NCBI GenBank assembly: GCA_003254885.1
Contig: QANT01000869.1
Coordinates: 1-64,000, forward strand
Source of the DNA: Purshia tridentata
Taxonomy: Eukaryota; Streptophyta; Magnoliopsida; Rosales; Rosaceae
Direction: 5' to 3'
Length of the DNA stretch: 64,000 nucleotides
Shown: one piece after another, positions 23,001-35,246 of the stretch
Layout of the letters: each line of letters opens with the position of its first letter
Position numbering within the stretch: position 1 is the stretch's first letter
Notes under the pieces: generated by a model
Database searches by the model: none
What the model saw: only the letters and a program-made list of their open reading frames with translations
Told to the model about the DNA's origin: nothing
Made by a program: the position numbers and the translations under genes

Positions 23001-24874
23001 CCCCAGCACATCTAGTAATTTGTCAAATTCCTCATGGAACTCCTTTTCTGTAGGAAACATTAATTTCAGACAAAAATATAATGAGAATATTATTGAGCCC
23101 AACCAAAAACAAACAATGAGATGATAAATCTTTTATTAAAAGAATATACCTGTGTAGTCAAATCCATATCCGGGCTGTGGCATGTCACTAAAACCAAATC
23201 CTATCCAATCAGGTGCAAAGCAGTGGAAACCAAGATCTGACATCTACTCAAGAGTCAAGATTAAGGCAATGATTAACAAATTTAGCAGTAATAAGCTGAC
23301 GGCTAAGGCAGAATAAGTCACAATAAGATTCATATTACATGAACATGAGATTGAAGAAAAAGTACTTCAAGAGTGATCTCAGACCATGTAGATGTAGGTG
23401 GTCAAAATATTATAGCATGGATTAACTACTGTATAGATTCTTAAGCTTTTTGTCCTAAGCATTTACAATAAGCCAAAATCATCAAAGTTAATATAGGTAA
23501 TTTATCTAAAACAGAATTCAGCTAGACCTGAGACATAACATTTCTGTAGCTATAGGATTGTGTGGGAGCACCGTGAAGGAAGACAACTGTTCTATCTGGG
23601 CTCTCAGCCGATCCTGCAGAGTAAAACCGATCATATAAAGCTATAAAGAACAGAAAGAGGATATAATTAATGTCACAACAGAAAAACGGTTTACCAGTTT
23701 CTCTCACAAACCATCTAAGCTCCCCCGATCTGAAATATTTTCCATATTCCCTCCCCTTGTCTTCTATCCTCTAGAATAAAAAACCATGAAATTGTGTACC
23801 AATATCTGGCTCTATATCAGCTTTTTAAATAATAATATGTAGCATTAAAAAAAAAAATCTAAAGCAAATTATTAAATGACAACAAATTCAAGAATTCTTG
23901 ATCAGTCATGATGAAATTGAATGCTATTTACTGGTGAAAACATATCTTTATAACAATTCAGGCTATGACCTCTATCTTGTGCATTAATGGTTAACCAAAA
24001 TGTAAGCTTTCAACTTCCATTCGAGCTATGAGTAATTCCAAAGTGAACATTGACTCAACTGCCGTCAACATTTACAACTTTCTGTGGTCCCTTGTTATAG
24101 TTCAGAGGATTTCTAGTAACTTTAGTAATCACATGTGGTTGACTGAAAGTTCATTATAACTTTAATTCTTTGATTTCAGCATAATAAATTGAACGTAGTG
24201 TTTGTATATGCATAAACGATGAAATGGATATCCATGTGTTATAGACCATAATGCAAAAACTTGCATCAATGGCTTATATCTATACGATTCTCAGAATGAA
24301 ACTCTTTTTTCATGAAACCCAGTTGATAGATTGACAGTATAGTGACACTGAGTATGCCAAAATTGCCAATACATTCTCAGGGACTGTATAAGATAGACTT
24401 CATCAAAAGTTCAAAACCTTCCAAAAAGGCACAAAACGCATAAGGAAATGATCAGTGCATTGAATAGAGTTACAGAAATTAACCAAGCCAAAAATTTTCA
24501 ACACAAGCACATATTAAAGAATTTAGTACTTCAAAACTCAAAAAGATTGAGCAAAATTTTGAGCTTACATTAATCATTTGGCCGACATTGCCATCCTCTG
24601 CAGGGTTATCTGGGAGCTGAATGGCACTACGGCTTGATGGATTATCAGTGACAAAGCCAAATGGGTTGAAAGCTGGTGAGTCTGAGTCTCTGTCTTTGTC
24701 CTTGGTTTGGTCTTGGTCTGAAGCACTGGCGGTGACTTTTGATTTTCTACTACTACCAGTGCCAGTTATGAGCCAAGGGAGGTTGGATTTGGGTTTGAGA
24801 GAAGTGGGTATGGTGGAGAGAGGAGAAAAGGGAGGGAGCAGGTTGAGAGGGAGAGAGAGCAGAGCCCAAGCCAT
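20083..24874 (-). CDS. Plastid-type alpha/beta hydrolase, haloalkane-dehalogenase-like
   Basis: Ten exons (high to low): 24569-24874, 23695-23770, 23528-23613, 23150-23243, 22971-23047, 22674-22801, 21710-21781, 21204-21274, 21050-21125 and 20083-20230. They give 377 aa in one frame. The first 60 or so residues are Ser/Pro/Leu-rich and look like a chloroplast transit peptide. The core shows the oxyanion motif FLHGAPTQSYSYRNV, then APDWIGFGFSD, the elbow LVVQGFLVGSYGLTWA, the acid LLAWGIADKYLP and the His in EGAGHMPQEDW. The position of the dehalogenase nucleophile Asp (VVQD) is Gly here, so the enzyme may be inactive or use different chemistry. It resembles Arabidopsis At1g52510 from memory; the substrate is unknown. 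The acceptors of exons 8 and 9 were chosen to keep frame and the SAYVLKLEKADVYRLPYL motif. Confidence 0.9.
22120..22416 (-). mobile_element. TRIM-type miniature LTR element in an intron
   Basis: On the minus strand a 117-bp LTR (22300-22416, TGTTGA..CTAACA) is followed at once by the primer-binding word TGGTATCAA (22291-22299), complementary to the tRNA-Met end that TRIM elements use. A polypurine tract (GGGGGG, about 22193-22198) precedes a second, related LTR beginning TGTTGAGAATATAAAAAT (high end 22192; inner limit near 22120 uncertain). There is no coding capacity. It lies in the intron between exons 6 and 7 of the alpha/beta hydrolase, on the same strand as that gene. The LTRs differ clearly, so it is an old fossil. 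Confidence 0.75.
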
Positions 24875-25597
24875 TGATGGTTGTGGCTGTTGCCTGTTGG
24901 AGCTAGGAAGTTTAGAACCAACGGTTTGTATGAATAGATTTTTCTTCCTTTTTATGACACATGAGTACATGTGGCGGAGTTATAAACTTAAATGTGGACT
25001 TGAGGCGGCCCTAGTTTTGTAAAAATTTATAGTATTTTATAAATTTTGAGAAAACCTTGCATAATGGCCCCTCAACTTTTTGGCTCTATAGTGTGTTTGG
25101 TTTCGTGGTTTTTTTGTTCTATTTTTGTTATTGTAGTTTCATTCAACTATCAATTTTGTTCCAAACAATTAACCGAGCCATTTTTAGTCAATTTTGATGG
25201 TAATGTAATAAAACTATAAGAACAAAAATGATAAAAAAGTCGAGGGTACTGAACTCAATTAATGATTTGAATTAAAAGTTATAATCGAATGGAACTTCAA
25301 GAAAAATGACAAACAAAAAAGTTTACAGGGAAGAAAGTACAAGTTGGGGCGAACTAGATGGACACAAAATATATTTGGACTTATTGTGAAATGCCCTCAT
25401 ACATCTGTTTATTTTCAAAATACTCCCAGAAACCGTTTTACCGGTTTTACCAGGGAATCTCAATATTACCCAGTCCCCAATTTGAAAATACAGCACAAAA
25501 GGAGGACTTAAACCCAAACAGAGAAAAAATAGTTGAGGGTAAAACTAGGGTCACACAACTTTGACAGAAGGCGTGCCAAAATCTCTCCGCTAAAACC
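24875..25597. promoter_or_regulatory. Shared upstream region of two divergent genes
   Basis: The 723 bp separate the start codons of the alpha/beta hydrolase (minus) and FRS6-like gene A (plus), so they must hold both promoters and leaders. No clear TATA or known motif was picked out with confidence. Confidence 0.5.
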
Positions 25598-28500
25598 ATG
25601 ACCGGCGATAGCACTTTTTCTCCGAGCGACCAGGCCTTGCCACCAAACCCTAACCTCCACATCACTGTAAGTCAGCTTCTTGTTGTCCTCTTGCTCCGCG
25701 TTTCGCTCGGTCAGATTATCTTCACTCACTCTGCTTGTAGGCATTCGTAGAAATTATCTTGCATTTTTTTGTTTCCTGAGAAAATTAGGGTTTAAGAAAG
25801 GGAATTTGGAAAGGAAAGTTGGGTCTTTTGATTCTCACTGAGGGATATTTGGGATTCAAAATTTGAAAATTAGGGAATACGATTGGAAACTAAGATACTG
25901 GAAAGTACTTAGACTGTTCAAATTTAGGTGAAAAATTAACACTTTCTAATCGTTTTTGTATCTTATTATCATTATTTTTTAATTGGAAACCAAACAAAGG
26001 AATTGATTTATTATTATTTTTGAATAATTTGGAAATTTTAAGATATTAAGCAATTGAGCAGTAAAATTGCAACCCATCATTTGTGCTTTTATTGTTTTTG
26101 GGTATAATGTCATTGGCAAGGTGTTATTGTGGGGGTTCGAATGAAAGCCCTAAGATTGTAGTAAACTGTTCATGAAAACTGTATATGCCATGGCAATTCC
26201 TGTAGTGAGTCATGTGGAGTTATTAAAATCAATTGCCACTTTGGAAGAGAGTGGTAACAAGAATTTGGATGATATCTAAAGTTCTAATTTCAAATTTGAG
26301 GTTGGCTTCAAACTATTGTCTTGGATTGAGGAACCGCCTTAATGGTTTGAGTGCAAAAAGGAACAGGGAAATAGCAAGTGTTGCTGCTTATGTGTTGCAT
26401 TTCTTTAAGGGAGTATCTCGTAGTAAAGATTATTTGAGATTATTTGAGTGGAATATCTGGATAAGTGTAGAGTATGTGTATTTTGGACTTGTGTATATGC
26501 CAAATTCAGTGAGCATTGAGGTTTTACTTGGACACAATGTGGAGAATTGTTGAGCACACTGAGCCCTACTGAACTCATATTAAAACCATAGAACAGCCGG
26601 AAAACAATATATGAGGGAGCTTTGAATACAGCATAAAAGCATCAGAGTTTTGCATATGGTCTGTACGCACATGTAGAGATAGGGAAACTGAGCTACATTT
26701 ATTAAAATTATGTTAAAAATCATAAAGTTAATAAGATTTAGATTTGAGACCTTGCTGTCACCTGGTACCAACAAAGTGGCAGTCATACACATGCTTGGTT
26801 GGCAATCTATTGCTTCATATTTATTTCTTATATAAGTGCTGCTTGCCTTTGGAATATCTTCAATTTAATGGCTTATTTACTATTGCAGATAGAAGAAGGT
26901 TCTCAAAACAGCGAACAACTGCTGGAGGATGAAAACCATGACCTTGAGAATGGCTGTGAGCAATTGTTTGAGATTGAAGGCAATGAGCCTGACAGTGAAA
27001 GAGATGACACAAGTGATCAATTGTTTGACAATGAAAGCCATGACCATGAAAATGACGGAGGTGATATAAATGAACAACTATTTGAAATTGAAGGCAATGA
27101 CCATGAAATCAGTGAGGATGATAGAACCCTAATTGATGGTCAAAATGGTGGATCTCAAGAAAAGGACTATCCGCCACCAGTAGTGGGTTTAGAGTTTGAT
27201 TCATATGATGATGCTTATAATTATTATAATTGCTATGCTAAGGAACTTGGATTTGCTATCAGGGTGAAATCTTCATGGACAAAACGTAACAGCAAAGAGA
27301 AGCGTGGTGCAGTGCTATGTTGCAACTGTGAGGGTTTTAAAACAATTAAAGAAGCAAACAGTCGCAAGAAAGAAACAAGAACAGGCTGTCTAGCAATGAT
27401 AAGGTTGAGATTAGTGGAATCTAACAGATGGAGGGTGGATGAAGTGAAGCTGGAACACAACCATTTATTCGATCCTGAAAGAGCTCAGAACTCCAAGTCG
27501 CACAAGAGGATGGATTCTGGGGCTAAAAGAAAGATGGAGCCAACCGTTGATGTTGAAGTACGTACAATCAAGTTATATCGGACACCTGTTGTAGATGCAG
27601 TTGGTTATGGAAGCTCGAATTCCAATGAAGGAGAAAGTAACAACCATGTTGATCGGCCTAAGCGATTGAAACTCAAAAAAGGAGATGCAAGAGCACTGTA
27701 TAATTATTTTTGTCGGGTTCAGCTGACGGATCCTAATTTTTTCTATGTTTTTGATCTCAATGACGAAGGGCATTTGAGGAATGTGTTTTGGATTGATTCT
27801 AGGTCTAGGGCTGCCTACAGTTACTTCAGTGATGTGATAACAATTGACCAGACATGCTTGTCAAACAGTTATGAGGTTCCACTTGTTGCCTTTGTTGGAG
27901 TAAATCACCATGGGCAAACTATTCTGCTTGGTTGTGGTTTGCTTGCTGATGAGACAATGGAAACATATATATGGTTATTTAGGGCATGGCTTACGTGTAT
28001 ATCCGGTCGCCCTCCACAGACTATCATCACAAACCAGTGCAAAGCCTTGCAAAGTGCTATAGCCGAGGTATTTCCTAGGGCTCATCATCGTCTTTGTTCT
28101 TCGCATGTCGTGCAAAGTATACTTGAGATTATGGGAGCACTGCAAGAATATGAGGAATTTCAGATGATTTTGAGTAGGACGGTATATGACTCAGTAAAAC
28201 TGGATGAATTTGAATTGGCTTGGGAAGGTATGATCCAGAGATTTGGAATTAGGGATCATGAGTTACTACGAACTTTGTATGAAGATCGAGAGCGATGGGT
28301 TCCAGTTTACTCAAAAGACACATTTTTTGCTGGAATGCCTAATTTTCAAAAAGGTGAGTCCACTAACCCTTTTTTGGATGGTTATGTGCATCAACAGAGT
28401 TCTTTGGAAGAGTTTCTTGACGTTTATGATTTAGTTTTACAAAAGAAACGTCAGAAAGAATCCCTTAATGATTTTGAGTCAAGAGATTTGAGTCCAATAT

Positions 28501-29051
28501 TGAGAACAAGATGCTATTATGAGTTGCAGCTCTCTAAATTGTACACAAAGGATGTATTCAGAAAGTTTCAAGATGAGGTTGTGATGATGTCTTCTTGTTT
28601 TAGCACAACTCAAGTTCACACAAATGGACCAATTGTGACATACATGATCAAAGAACGCGAAGGGGAGGAAATTCTGAGGGGAGTTAGGAACTTTGAAGTT
28701 ATGTACGACAAAGCAGGTGCAGAAGTTCGTTGTATGTGTAATTGCTTTAATTTAAATGGTTACCTATGCCGACATGCCTTATGTATCCTTAACTATAATG
28801 GTGTGGACGAAATACCTTTTCATTATATCTTGTCACGATGGAGGAAAGACTTCAAGCGCCTGTATGTACCAGATCTTGGCTGCAATAATGTTGATATCAC
28901 GAATCCAGTTCAGTCGTTTGATCATTTGTATAGAAGAGCAATGCAAGTTGTTCAGGAAGGGATGATTTCTCAGGATCATTATATGGTATCTTGGCAGGCA
29001 TTTAAAGAGTCTTTGAATAAGGTCCGCCTTGTAGCAGACAAGCATGTATAG
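25598..29051 (+). CDS. FRS6: FRS6/FRS8-like transcription factor A (domesticated MULE transposase)
   Basis: Two coding exons, 25598-25666 (MTGDSTFSPSDQ..) and 26889-29051, join in frame to 743 aa. The second begins right after TTGCAG with ATAGAAGAA (IEEG). Residues 24-115 are an acidic extension with repeated EQLFEIEGN/ENHDLEN-like units that paralogues B and C lack. The FAR1 DNA-binding domain (WRKY-GCM1-like zinc finger) spans about 118-215, ending LEHNHLF. The MULE domain is about 320-437 and the SWIM finger CMCNCF..YLCRHAL about 634-657. The family binds promoters and modulates light and flowering responses in the nucleus. Two positions differ from its paralogues: ITNQCKAL in place of the TDR/SDQ form (second catalytic Asp becomes Asn) and RTGCLAM in place of RTGCPAM. 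Confidence 0.92.
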
Positions 29052-29476
29052 TTAATAACAATGTGTATCTGAAGCCTTAAATTGTTCTTGCTGGAGAGAT
29101 GCTACACAGCTAGAAGTCAATACCCCGGAAAAAAGGAGAGAGAGAAAAAATGACTGGCCATCTGCTTCATGAATTGAAGGGTGGAGCCAAGGAGGACAAC
29201 TGAATACTGGGAATTCAAAGAGAAGGATCTCCAGAGGTAAATATGTGGTTCCTCTCCTAGGATTTTAAGCTCTGAAAAAAGGAAAAAAATATGTAAGCCA
29301 ATTATTGATGATATAGCAGTAAACGGCAGCCATCACTCTCCTTGGAGCCTTAGACAAGGAAGTCTTACACTGAATAACTAGCAACCCACCTAATTTTATT
29401 GTAGAAATTTTGGGATCAATAATTGGATTATCTGACCAGCATATTTTCTTGGATAATAAAAGTTTGTTCCGGAAAA

Positions 29477-29527
<51 letters not shown>

Positions 29528-30927
29528 TCTGTATATAAATTTGTTGTCAGGGCTTGTTTTTTTTGGTTAAGAAGTTTACATGAAGTTGTGTATGAGGGAC
29601 TGTGACCGAGTGTATAGGTTTACCTAAAGTTGTATATGAATCATTTCCAACTCCATTTGAGTGTTTGTTCGTCATATGTGATTGCATGGGGCAGTTTGGA
29701 GTCGAGAAAATAACAAAAGGATCTCTGTTTATTTTCAGATCACTATTTATCTCCGTGATGGTAATTATCATGACTGATATTCCAAGTAGTATATCTTCTA
29801 TCAGCACTCTATCTTGCCTTTTTTCATGGCGAAGAAGCATCATAAATTCTTAAGTATAGAACAACTTAATGTGTTCTTGGATTATTTTTTCAGTGTGTTT
29901 AATTGATATATACTTGGGTGTTGATTAATTTTTGTCCATTACGCATTGCTAAACACTGCTGTAAAAACTGCAGGTCATTTTGGCACATGCAAGAAGATGA
30001 AAGTTGTCAGTGAACACTGAACAGTATAGAGGGACAAGATCTAGTGATCTACCACCAAACGCAGAATGTTTACAGATTAGAAGTTTGTTTCTTCAAGCTA
30101 GTTGAAGTGAGGTTTCTTAGACTGTACATTCTTAGCTTCTCCTACTGTAAATTTGAAGATTGTTTACTCATTTTGCATCCTTCTGTGTTGGACATGCATG
30201 GTTCTTGACTTCTTGAAGTTGCTTGTGATTGGTGAAAGTTCAGCATACAGTTTGTGTTCTCAAATTTTAGCCAATTTAGTGTGTTGTTTATTAATCAATT
30301 ACATATATTCATTAAATTATTAACGTAAATACAATTTTAAAAAGTTATACAAAAAAGAAGAAGCTAGAAAAGCAGAGGCAAGTCTATCTGCAAGGTCAAT
30401 TACAATTTACAATGTGAAACCACCAAAGTAAAGGTAACACAAGAATTACTTTCCTCATTACTCAATAAGGTTGCATAAGAGGAGAAGGGCTTGTTGAGTG
30501 TTGAGTCCAAATAAAGTTGGGAGCATTAATTTGCTTGAAGTATTCAAAATAACAATGAGAGATGTATTAACTAACTATTGGTCAATGTCAAGTTCAAGAA
30601 ACCCTCTCTCCATATCAAACAAGAATGAGAGATTCAATATCAGATGAGAAACTTGTTGGAGAATTAGCAAATTCAATGGTAGGGTTCAAGTTCTTGGCCT
30701 ATGTCATTCTCCTTCTATGAATAAAAGATAAAAATAAAAGCTTTTTTTTATCTTGATGCCTAGAAAAATAAGATGAGAAGAATTAGTTTGGTATTAGAAG
30801 AAGTTCGGATACCTCATGAAAACAAAGAAAACAAAAAAAAAAAAAGACAAAAAGAAGCTATTGGGTTTGGTTGTAGGTTACCATTTAATTGAATTAGATA
30901 ACATAGAAGTCAAAATTCAATCAACAG
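29052..30927. other. 3' flank of FRS gene A and intergenic DNA
   Basis: This contains the probable 3' UTR of FRS gene A, a TC microsatellite at 29481-29525 and short A-rich runs (about 30834-30846). No further gene is supported before the tRNA. Confidence 0.5.
29481..29525. repeat. TC dinucleotide microsatellite
   Basis: About 22 uninterrupted TC repeats lie downstream of FRS gene A. Confidence 0.95.
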
Positions 30928-31001
30928 GCTCTCATAGCTCAGTTGGTTAGAGCACCCGTTTAGTAAGCGGGAGGTCTTGAGTTCAACTCTCAATGAGAGC
31001 A
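30928..31001 (+). tRNA. tRNA-Thr (anticodon AGT)
   Basis: The 74-nt cloverleaf has acceptor GCTCTCA/TGAGAGC with discriminator A, D stem GCTC/GAGC, anticodon stem CCCGT/GCGGG and loop TTAGTAA (anticodon AGT). The T arm is TTGAG-TTCAACT-CTCAA. Box A (TAGCTCAGTTGG) and box B (GTTCAACTC) are both present. There is no intron. This is a nuclear-type, apparently functional gene. Confidence 0.95.
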
Positions 31002-31089
31002 AATGTGCCTATTGTTTATATAATTCCTTCCTGGTTAATAAAATTGGCGTTTTCTTACAGCTATATTCAATAGCTTTGCTTTTTTTTCT

Positions 31090-31419
31090 TCAAGGGATAC
31101 TCCCTTTAGGATGGGGCAGATCGGGAAAGAAATGTCTGAAACAGATGAGGTAACAGTCCTCGAAATCCACTGGGTGACGTGTACAAAGCTTGCACAAACC
31201 CTTGCATGCCTCATGGACTATTAAAATTCTCAGACCTTGATGGTGAAACGAATGTTTTGGTAATTTTATTTCATCTCCAACATCATAATGTTCTTGAAGG
31301 GAATAGAAAATTAGGTTATGGGTTAAAAATGGACAGGGGGATAAGTGAGGGACATCATCGGCTTCAACAACTGAGTTGGGCACAATCAACACCATCACTA
31401 CCACCAGAAGATTCTTCAT
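31090..31419 (-). CDS. Small secreted CX3C peptide A
   Basis: The ORF encodes 109 aa, starting at ATG 31419 (MKNLLVVVMVLIVPNS). A hydrophobic signal peptide of about 20 residues probably ends near VVEA. The mature part has LQEHYDVGDEIKLPKHSFHH, then the paired motif C-KGL-C, 12 residues, C-YLI-C. This CX3C..CX3C layout is like alpha-hairpinin peptides, which fold as two helices joined by two disulfides. A further Cys lies between the pairs and one upstream. It is a paralogue of the genes at 32638 and 37060 on the same strand. Function is unknown; hairpinins include antimicrobial and protease-inhibitor peptides, but this assignment rests on Cys spacing only. Confidence 0.75.
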   Translation of the reverse strand: MKNLLVVVMVLIVPNSVVEADDVPHLSPCPFLTHNLIFYSLQEHYDVGDEIKLPKHSFHHQGLRILIVHEACKGLCKLCTRHPVDFEDCYLICFRHFFPDLPHPKGSIP

Positions 31420-32172
31420 AGATAACTTCAAATAAACTATATATGTCTTTTTGCCTCATTCCTCCTACTACGTACGTTTTTGTTATATATATATTTAGCA
31501 AAGGAACGGTTCATTTTATAGGCCCAAGGTCTTAGTATTCATAGTTGCATGGTTTTGAAATAATGTTGTTTTAACACTTAAAAAATTGAGTCAGTTTCAG
31601 GCATTCGTATTGACAATCTATTTTAGTTTTTTGCAATCCAATTTTTGAGTGGATCAGAGAAAGATGGTAAAATATTCATTTTAGAGTGTAAAAGGCCAAT
31701 GAAACCTCCCAAGGGTCAGCTCTCCTTAAATTTTTGAAAAGTTTTTTTCTATATTTTATATTTGGGTTATATATATAATAATTTTACCGTAAATATACAT
31801 TTTAAACTTTAATGTATTTACAAATTCTCCCTGCAGGACATTTATTTGTTAGTTAAAGAACAAACGTGGGTCTTTTTATAATTTTTTATTCAATTTTTAA
31901 TAAGTTTCACCATTTTAGGGGTATATAATTTATCATCATTCCTTGGTTAGATTTTTGGTTTTACTCTCGACTTTTAAAAGTTAAAACTTAAAATTTAACC
32001 GGAGAACGAGAGCACAAGTTAAAACTGAGGAATATATCTTAGTTGACGATTTAATCATTAAATCTTGTTACTAATGAGATTAAAAGGTGAAAACAAAAAA
32101 AAGTTACATATTATAAGCGTCCATTCTTTAATTAAGAATAAATGTTATGCAGAGAGAAAAGCCTTTAATAGA
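31365..32172 (-). repeat. Duplicated 5' region of the peptide cluster, copy 1
   Basis: Starting within the signal-peptide end of gene A and running upstream, about 800 bp match 37899-38697 in the same order. Shared landmarks are TTAGTATTCATAGTTGCATG, TCAGGCATTCGTAT, TTTTCTATATTTTATATTTGG-TTATATATATAATA and a terminal AGAGAGAAA-GCC-TTAATA. A shorter third copy lies upstream of gene B (about 33010-33100). The TTATATATATAAT box near 31770 is conserved between copies. Confidence 0.8.
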
Positions 32173-32637
32173 GGAATCAATGTACTTTGTATATATATAT
32201 ATATATATAGTGACTACATTATGGTGCTAAGAATTTAAGGATACTAGTTTTGCTTGAATATAGTGTATCTAATAATAAGAAAAAAGAACAAAGAAGAAGA
32301 AAAGAAGATCGTACACAACCATCTTGTCGAATTAATTGAAGTGAAATGATCCAGTCCAATTGGTCGTGTTGTTTGTTCTCTTAGATATATGCTTGGATCA
32401 CAATCATTTGCGGAACTAATTTGATATATTCTGATGTTTGACATGCGAAAAACATCTTAGCTAAGAGTTAAAAGAAAATCAACAAAAAATTAATTTGATT
32501 TAAAAGATCGAGTAAGAATCCAAACAATGATAAAAAAATTTAATTATATTATAGAAAACTGGATATTCATCAAGATTTAAAGATATATTTGTATATTGTA
32601 ATATGAGAGAGAAGGAATTCATATACCAGCTTGCAAT

Positions 32638-32913
32638 TTATGGATGGGGTAGAAAGGGAAAGAAATCTCTAAGACAAATAAGGTAACAATCCTCGAAATC
32701 CTGCAGGTTAGTTGTGTAAAGCTTGCACAGAGCCCTACATATCTCATGGAATATCACCATTCTCATACTTTCGTGGTGAAACAAGTTTTTTGGTAATTTA
32801 ATTTGATCTCCAACATCATAATACTCCTGAGGGGCACCAGGAGAAGGATAATTAGCTCCAACAACTGTCTTAGGCACAATGAATACCATCATTACCACCA
32901 TAAGATTCCTCAT
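32638..32913 (-). CDS. Small secreted CX3C peptide B
   Basis: The ORF encodes 91 aa, starting at ATG 32913 (MRNLMVVMMVFIVPKT). A signal peptide of about 20 residues ends near VVGA. The mature part reads EYYDVGDQIKLPKNLFHHES, then C-RAL-C, 12 residues, C-YLI-C and LRDFFPFLPHP. It aligns with peptide A along its whole length but lacks A's insert and its extra Cys, leaving just the four CX3C cysteines. Compact size and a clear reading frame suggest an expressed gene. Function is unknown. Confidence 0.75.
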   Translation of the reverse strand: MRNLMVVMMVFIVPKTVVGANYPSPGAPQEYYDVGDQIKLPKNLFHHESMRMVIFHEICRALCKLYTTNLQDFEDCYLICLRDFFPFLPHP

Positions 32914-33325
32914 TTCTAAGATGAAATATATAATAAACTGCCTTTTTTCCCTCTATAAAGTTTTTCTCATATATAGAAAAGCCATACTTTGTAAGCTTAA
33001 TTTGGCCGGGTGATCACAAGGGTCGGCTGACCCTTCACAACTTTTGAAAAAGTTTTGTGTCTTTGTTTTATAATTGGGTTTTATATATAATATCTAAGTG
33101 TTACTGATTCTTTAAAGGGTCATTAATTCATACACCAAACCATTTTGGAGTTTTCTTATTATTATTATTTTTTTTGGCATTTCTTCTGCCTCATTAATTT
33201 TTTTTCCCGCTTCTTTTATGCCTGATAATGCCTAGAGAGGTACAACGGGCCAGCCGGATCCATTTAAGATGGGCATATTCGGAATATATATATGTATACC
33301 GTGTTCAGGCATATCCAATTATCTT

Positions 33326-33956
33326 AGGGCATGTTTACTACACATCAATGGGAATGTCAACAATGGGAATCATTCTCATTGATGTGTTTACTTGCATTTG
33401 GGATTGATTCTCATTCCCATTGATGTGTTTACTTGCTTTTGGGATTGATTCCGATTACTATTCCTGTGTTTACTTGCATTTGATAATGGGAATCATTCAC
33501 ATTCCCATGTTTACTAAACTTGGGAAAGGGAAAAAAAAATGGTGGGGCCCACCAAAATCAGGAGTGGCATTCCTGATTTTGGGTGATTGCCACTCCTTAG
33601 GGGGGGTTCGGATTGGGGGAAGGGGAAAGGGAAAGAAATTTTTTTTGTCGAAAATACCCCACATTTTTAATGAAAATCCAAAACTACCCTTATATATAAA
33701 TATAATTAAAGTAAAATTTTAAATTTGTAACTTAATTATACATATTAAGTTCACTCTGATTCCTTCTCACTCTCATTCATATTCACTCCCATTCCTACTC
33801 ACTCCCATTCATACACTCTCATTCCTGCTCACTCCCATTTATACTTACTCTCATTCATGTTCACTCTCATTCTTGCTCACTCCCATTCCTGCTCACTCTC
33901 ATTCATGTTCACTCCCATTCTTGCTCACTCCCATTCACGTTTAGTAAACATGCCCT
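33326..33956. repeat. MITE with perfect 15-bp terminal inverted repeats and internal minisatellite
   Basis: The ends are AGGGCATGTTTACTA (33326-33340) and TAGTAAACATGCCCT (33942-33956). The right inner half is a minisatellite of about 15 bases (CACTC[CT]CATTC[ACT]TG-like units, about 33755-33940). The left inner part holds the same words inverted (AATGGGAATG..GATTGATTC). This fits a PIF/Harbinger- or hAT-type non-autonomous element; the TTA before the left end is suggestive of Harbinger, but the target duplication is not clean. Confidence 0.8.
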
Positions 33957-35246
33957 TTTAAATCTTAAATCTAGCCTAGCCCATGGCCCGGCCCAGATAA
34001 GTTGTGCTGAACTCGTGCTAGGCCAGGCAGACCCAGTTCCTTATTTTAAAATTTTTGAATTTTTAACAATTATACAATAAAAATTATTAATTACATTTTA
34101 AGTTTCTCCTTTGAGGTTGAACTCCATTCCGTTACTATATATCTTAGGACGAGAGCAAATCATCTGTCGCCAAAATCCATGTCTCCTCTGTATCACTCAC
34201 CTATATTTTTAACACATGCATGTCCTCATCTTAACAGAGATTATAAAAGTTAATAGAAATTGAGTAATAAAAATTAATAGAAGTTAACCTCTGTTAAAAA
34301 GGATGACATGTGTCAACAACATAAGTAGATAATAGGGAAGAGATAAGGGTTTTGGCGGCTGATGATTTGATCCCACTTAGGACAAAGGCACGAAGGGCAT
34401 CATATAACACATTAATATTCAATTACTCCTCCTCCTTACCAATCACGTATAATAAATACTACATCATGGTTGGACAAAATTCTTGAATTTTTATCAACTC
34501 GGTCTCTCAATCAATTAAGTACATCCCCCAACTCTAGTTGTGCAATTTTGGGCAATTAATATAATTGGAATGATTATAAATGAATCAATACTAACCATTT
34601 GTGTCATTAGGAGAGTATCTTTAAAAATTTATATATATTGCATGGTAGGATTTCTGGCTCGGTCACTAGCTATCTGTTTAAATGAAGCACCTTTTAAAAT
34701 TACTAATTAAAAATGATGAATTTTTTATTGAAACCTACATATTATGCATGCGTCATGTATGCTTTTAGACTGCCTATGGATCGACGACTGCAACTGTACA
34801 GTTGCACTTTACTGCAATTGCAGTTTAATTTATTTTTCATATTTTCTATTTATATTTTAATTTTTGAGATTGATTAAGATTTATTTGAGTGTGTTTATAA
34901 GTATAATTTAATATGTTTTATCATATTAAAATTATAGTTTTTGTCGAGGATATATAATCAACTGTAATTTATTGATCAGTGTTGTTTTATCCTATAAGTT
35001 AATTAAAAAATGGACGTGGCTTTGTTTTGTCCTGTAATTTTTTTTTTCATATCAGGAAAGTTGCCACTACTATTAAACAATGACAATTATTATTTATTGC
35101 CACTGCTAAATATTCGCTATTTTCAATTTTTTACTGTTTCGATTCTAGTGTGAAATAATCGTAATAAAATCAAAATTGAAACTCTAAAAAATCACAATAA
35201 TAAATTTCCATTGACAAACAATCACAATATAACTATTATTTCTTTG
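33957..35246. other. Intergenic, no gene seen
   Basis: AT-rich DNA without a supported gene. A short imperfect palindrome (GCAACTGTACAGTTGC, about 34789-34804, followed by CTGCAATTGCAG) is the only structure noticed. Confidence 0.5.

Noticed and set aside
33755-33940. CRISPR-like periodic repeat
   Set aside because: Units of about 15 bases follow each other without spacers inside a MITE; it is a minisatellite in a plant genome.
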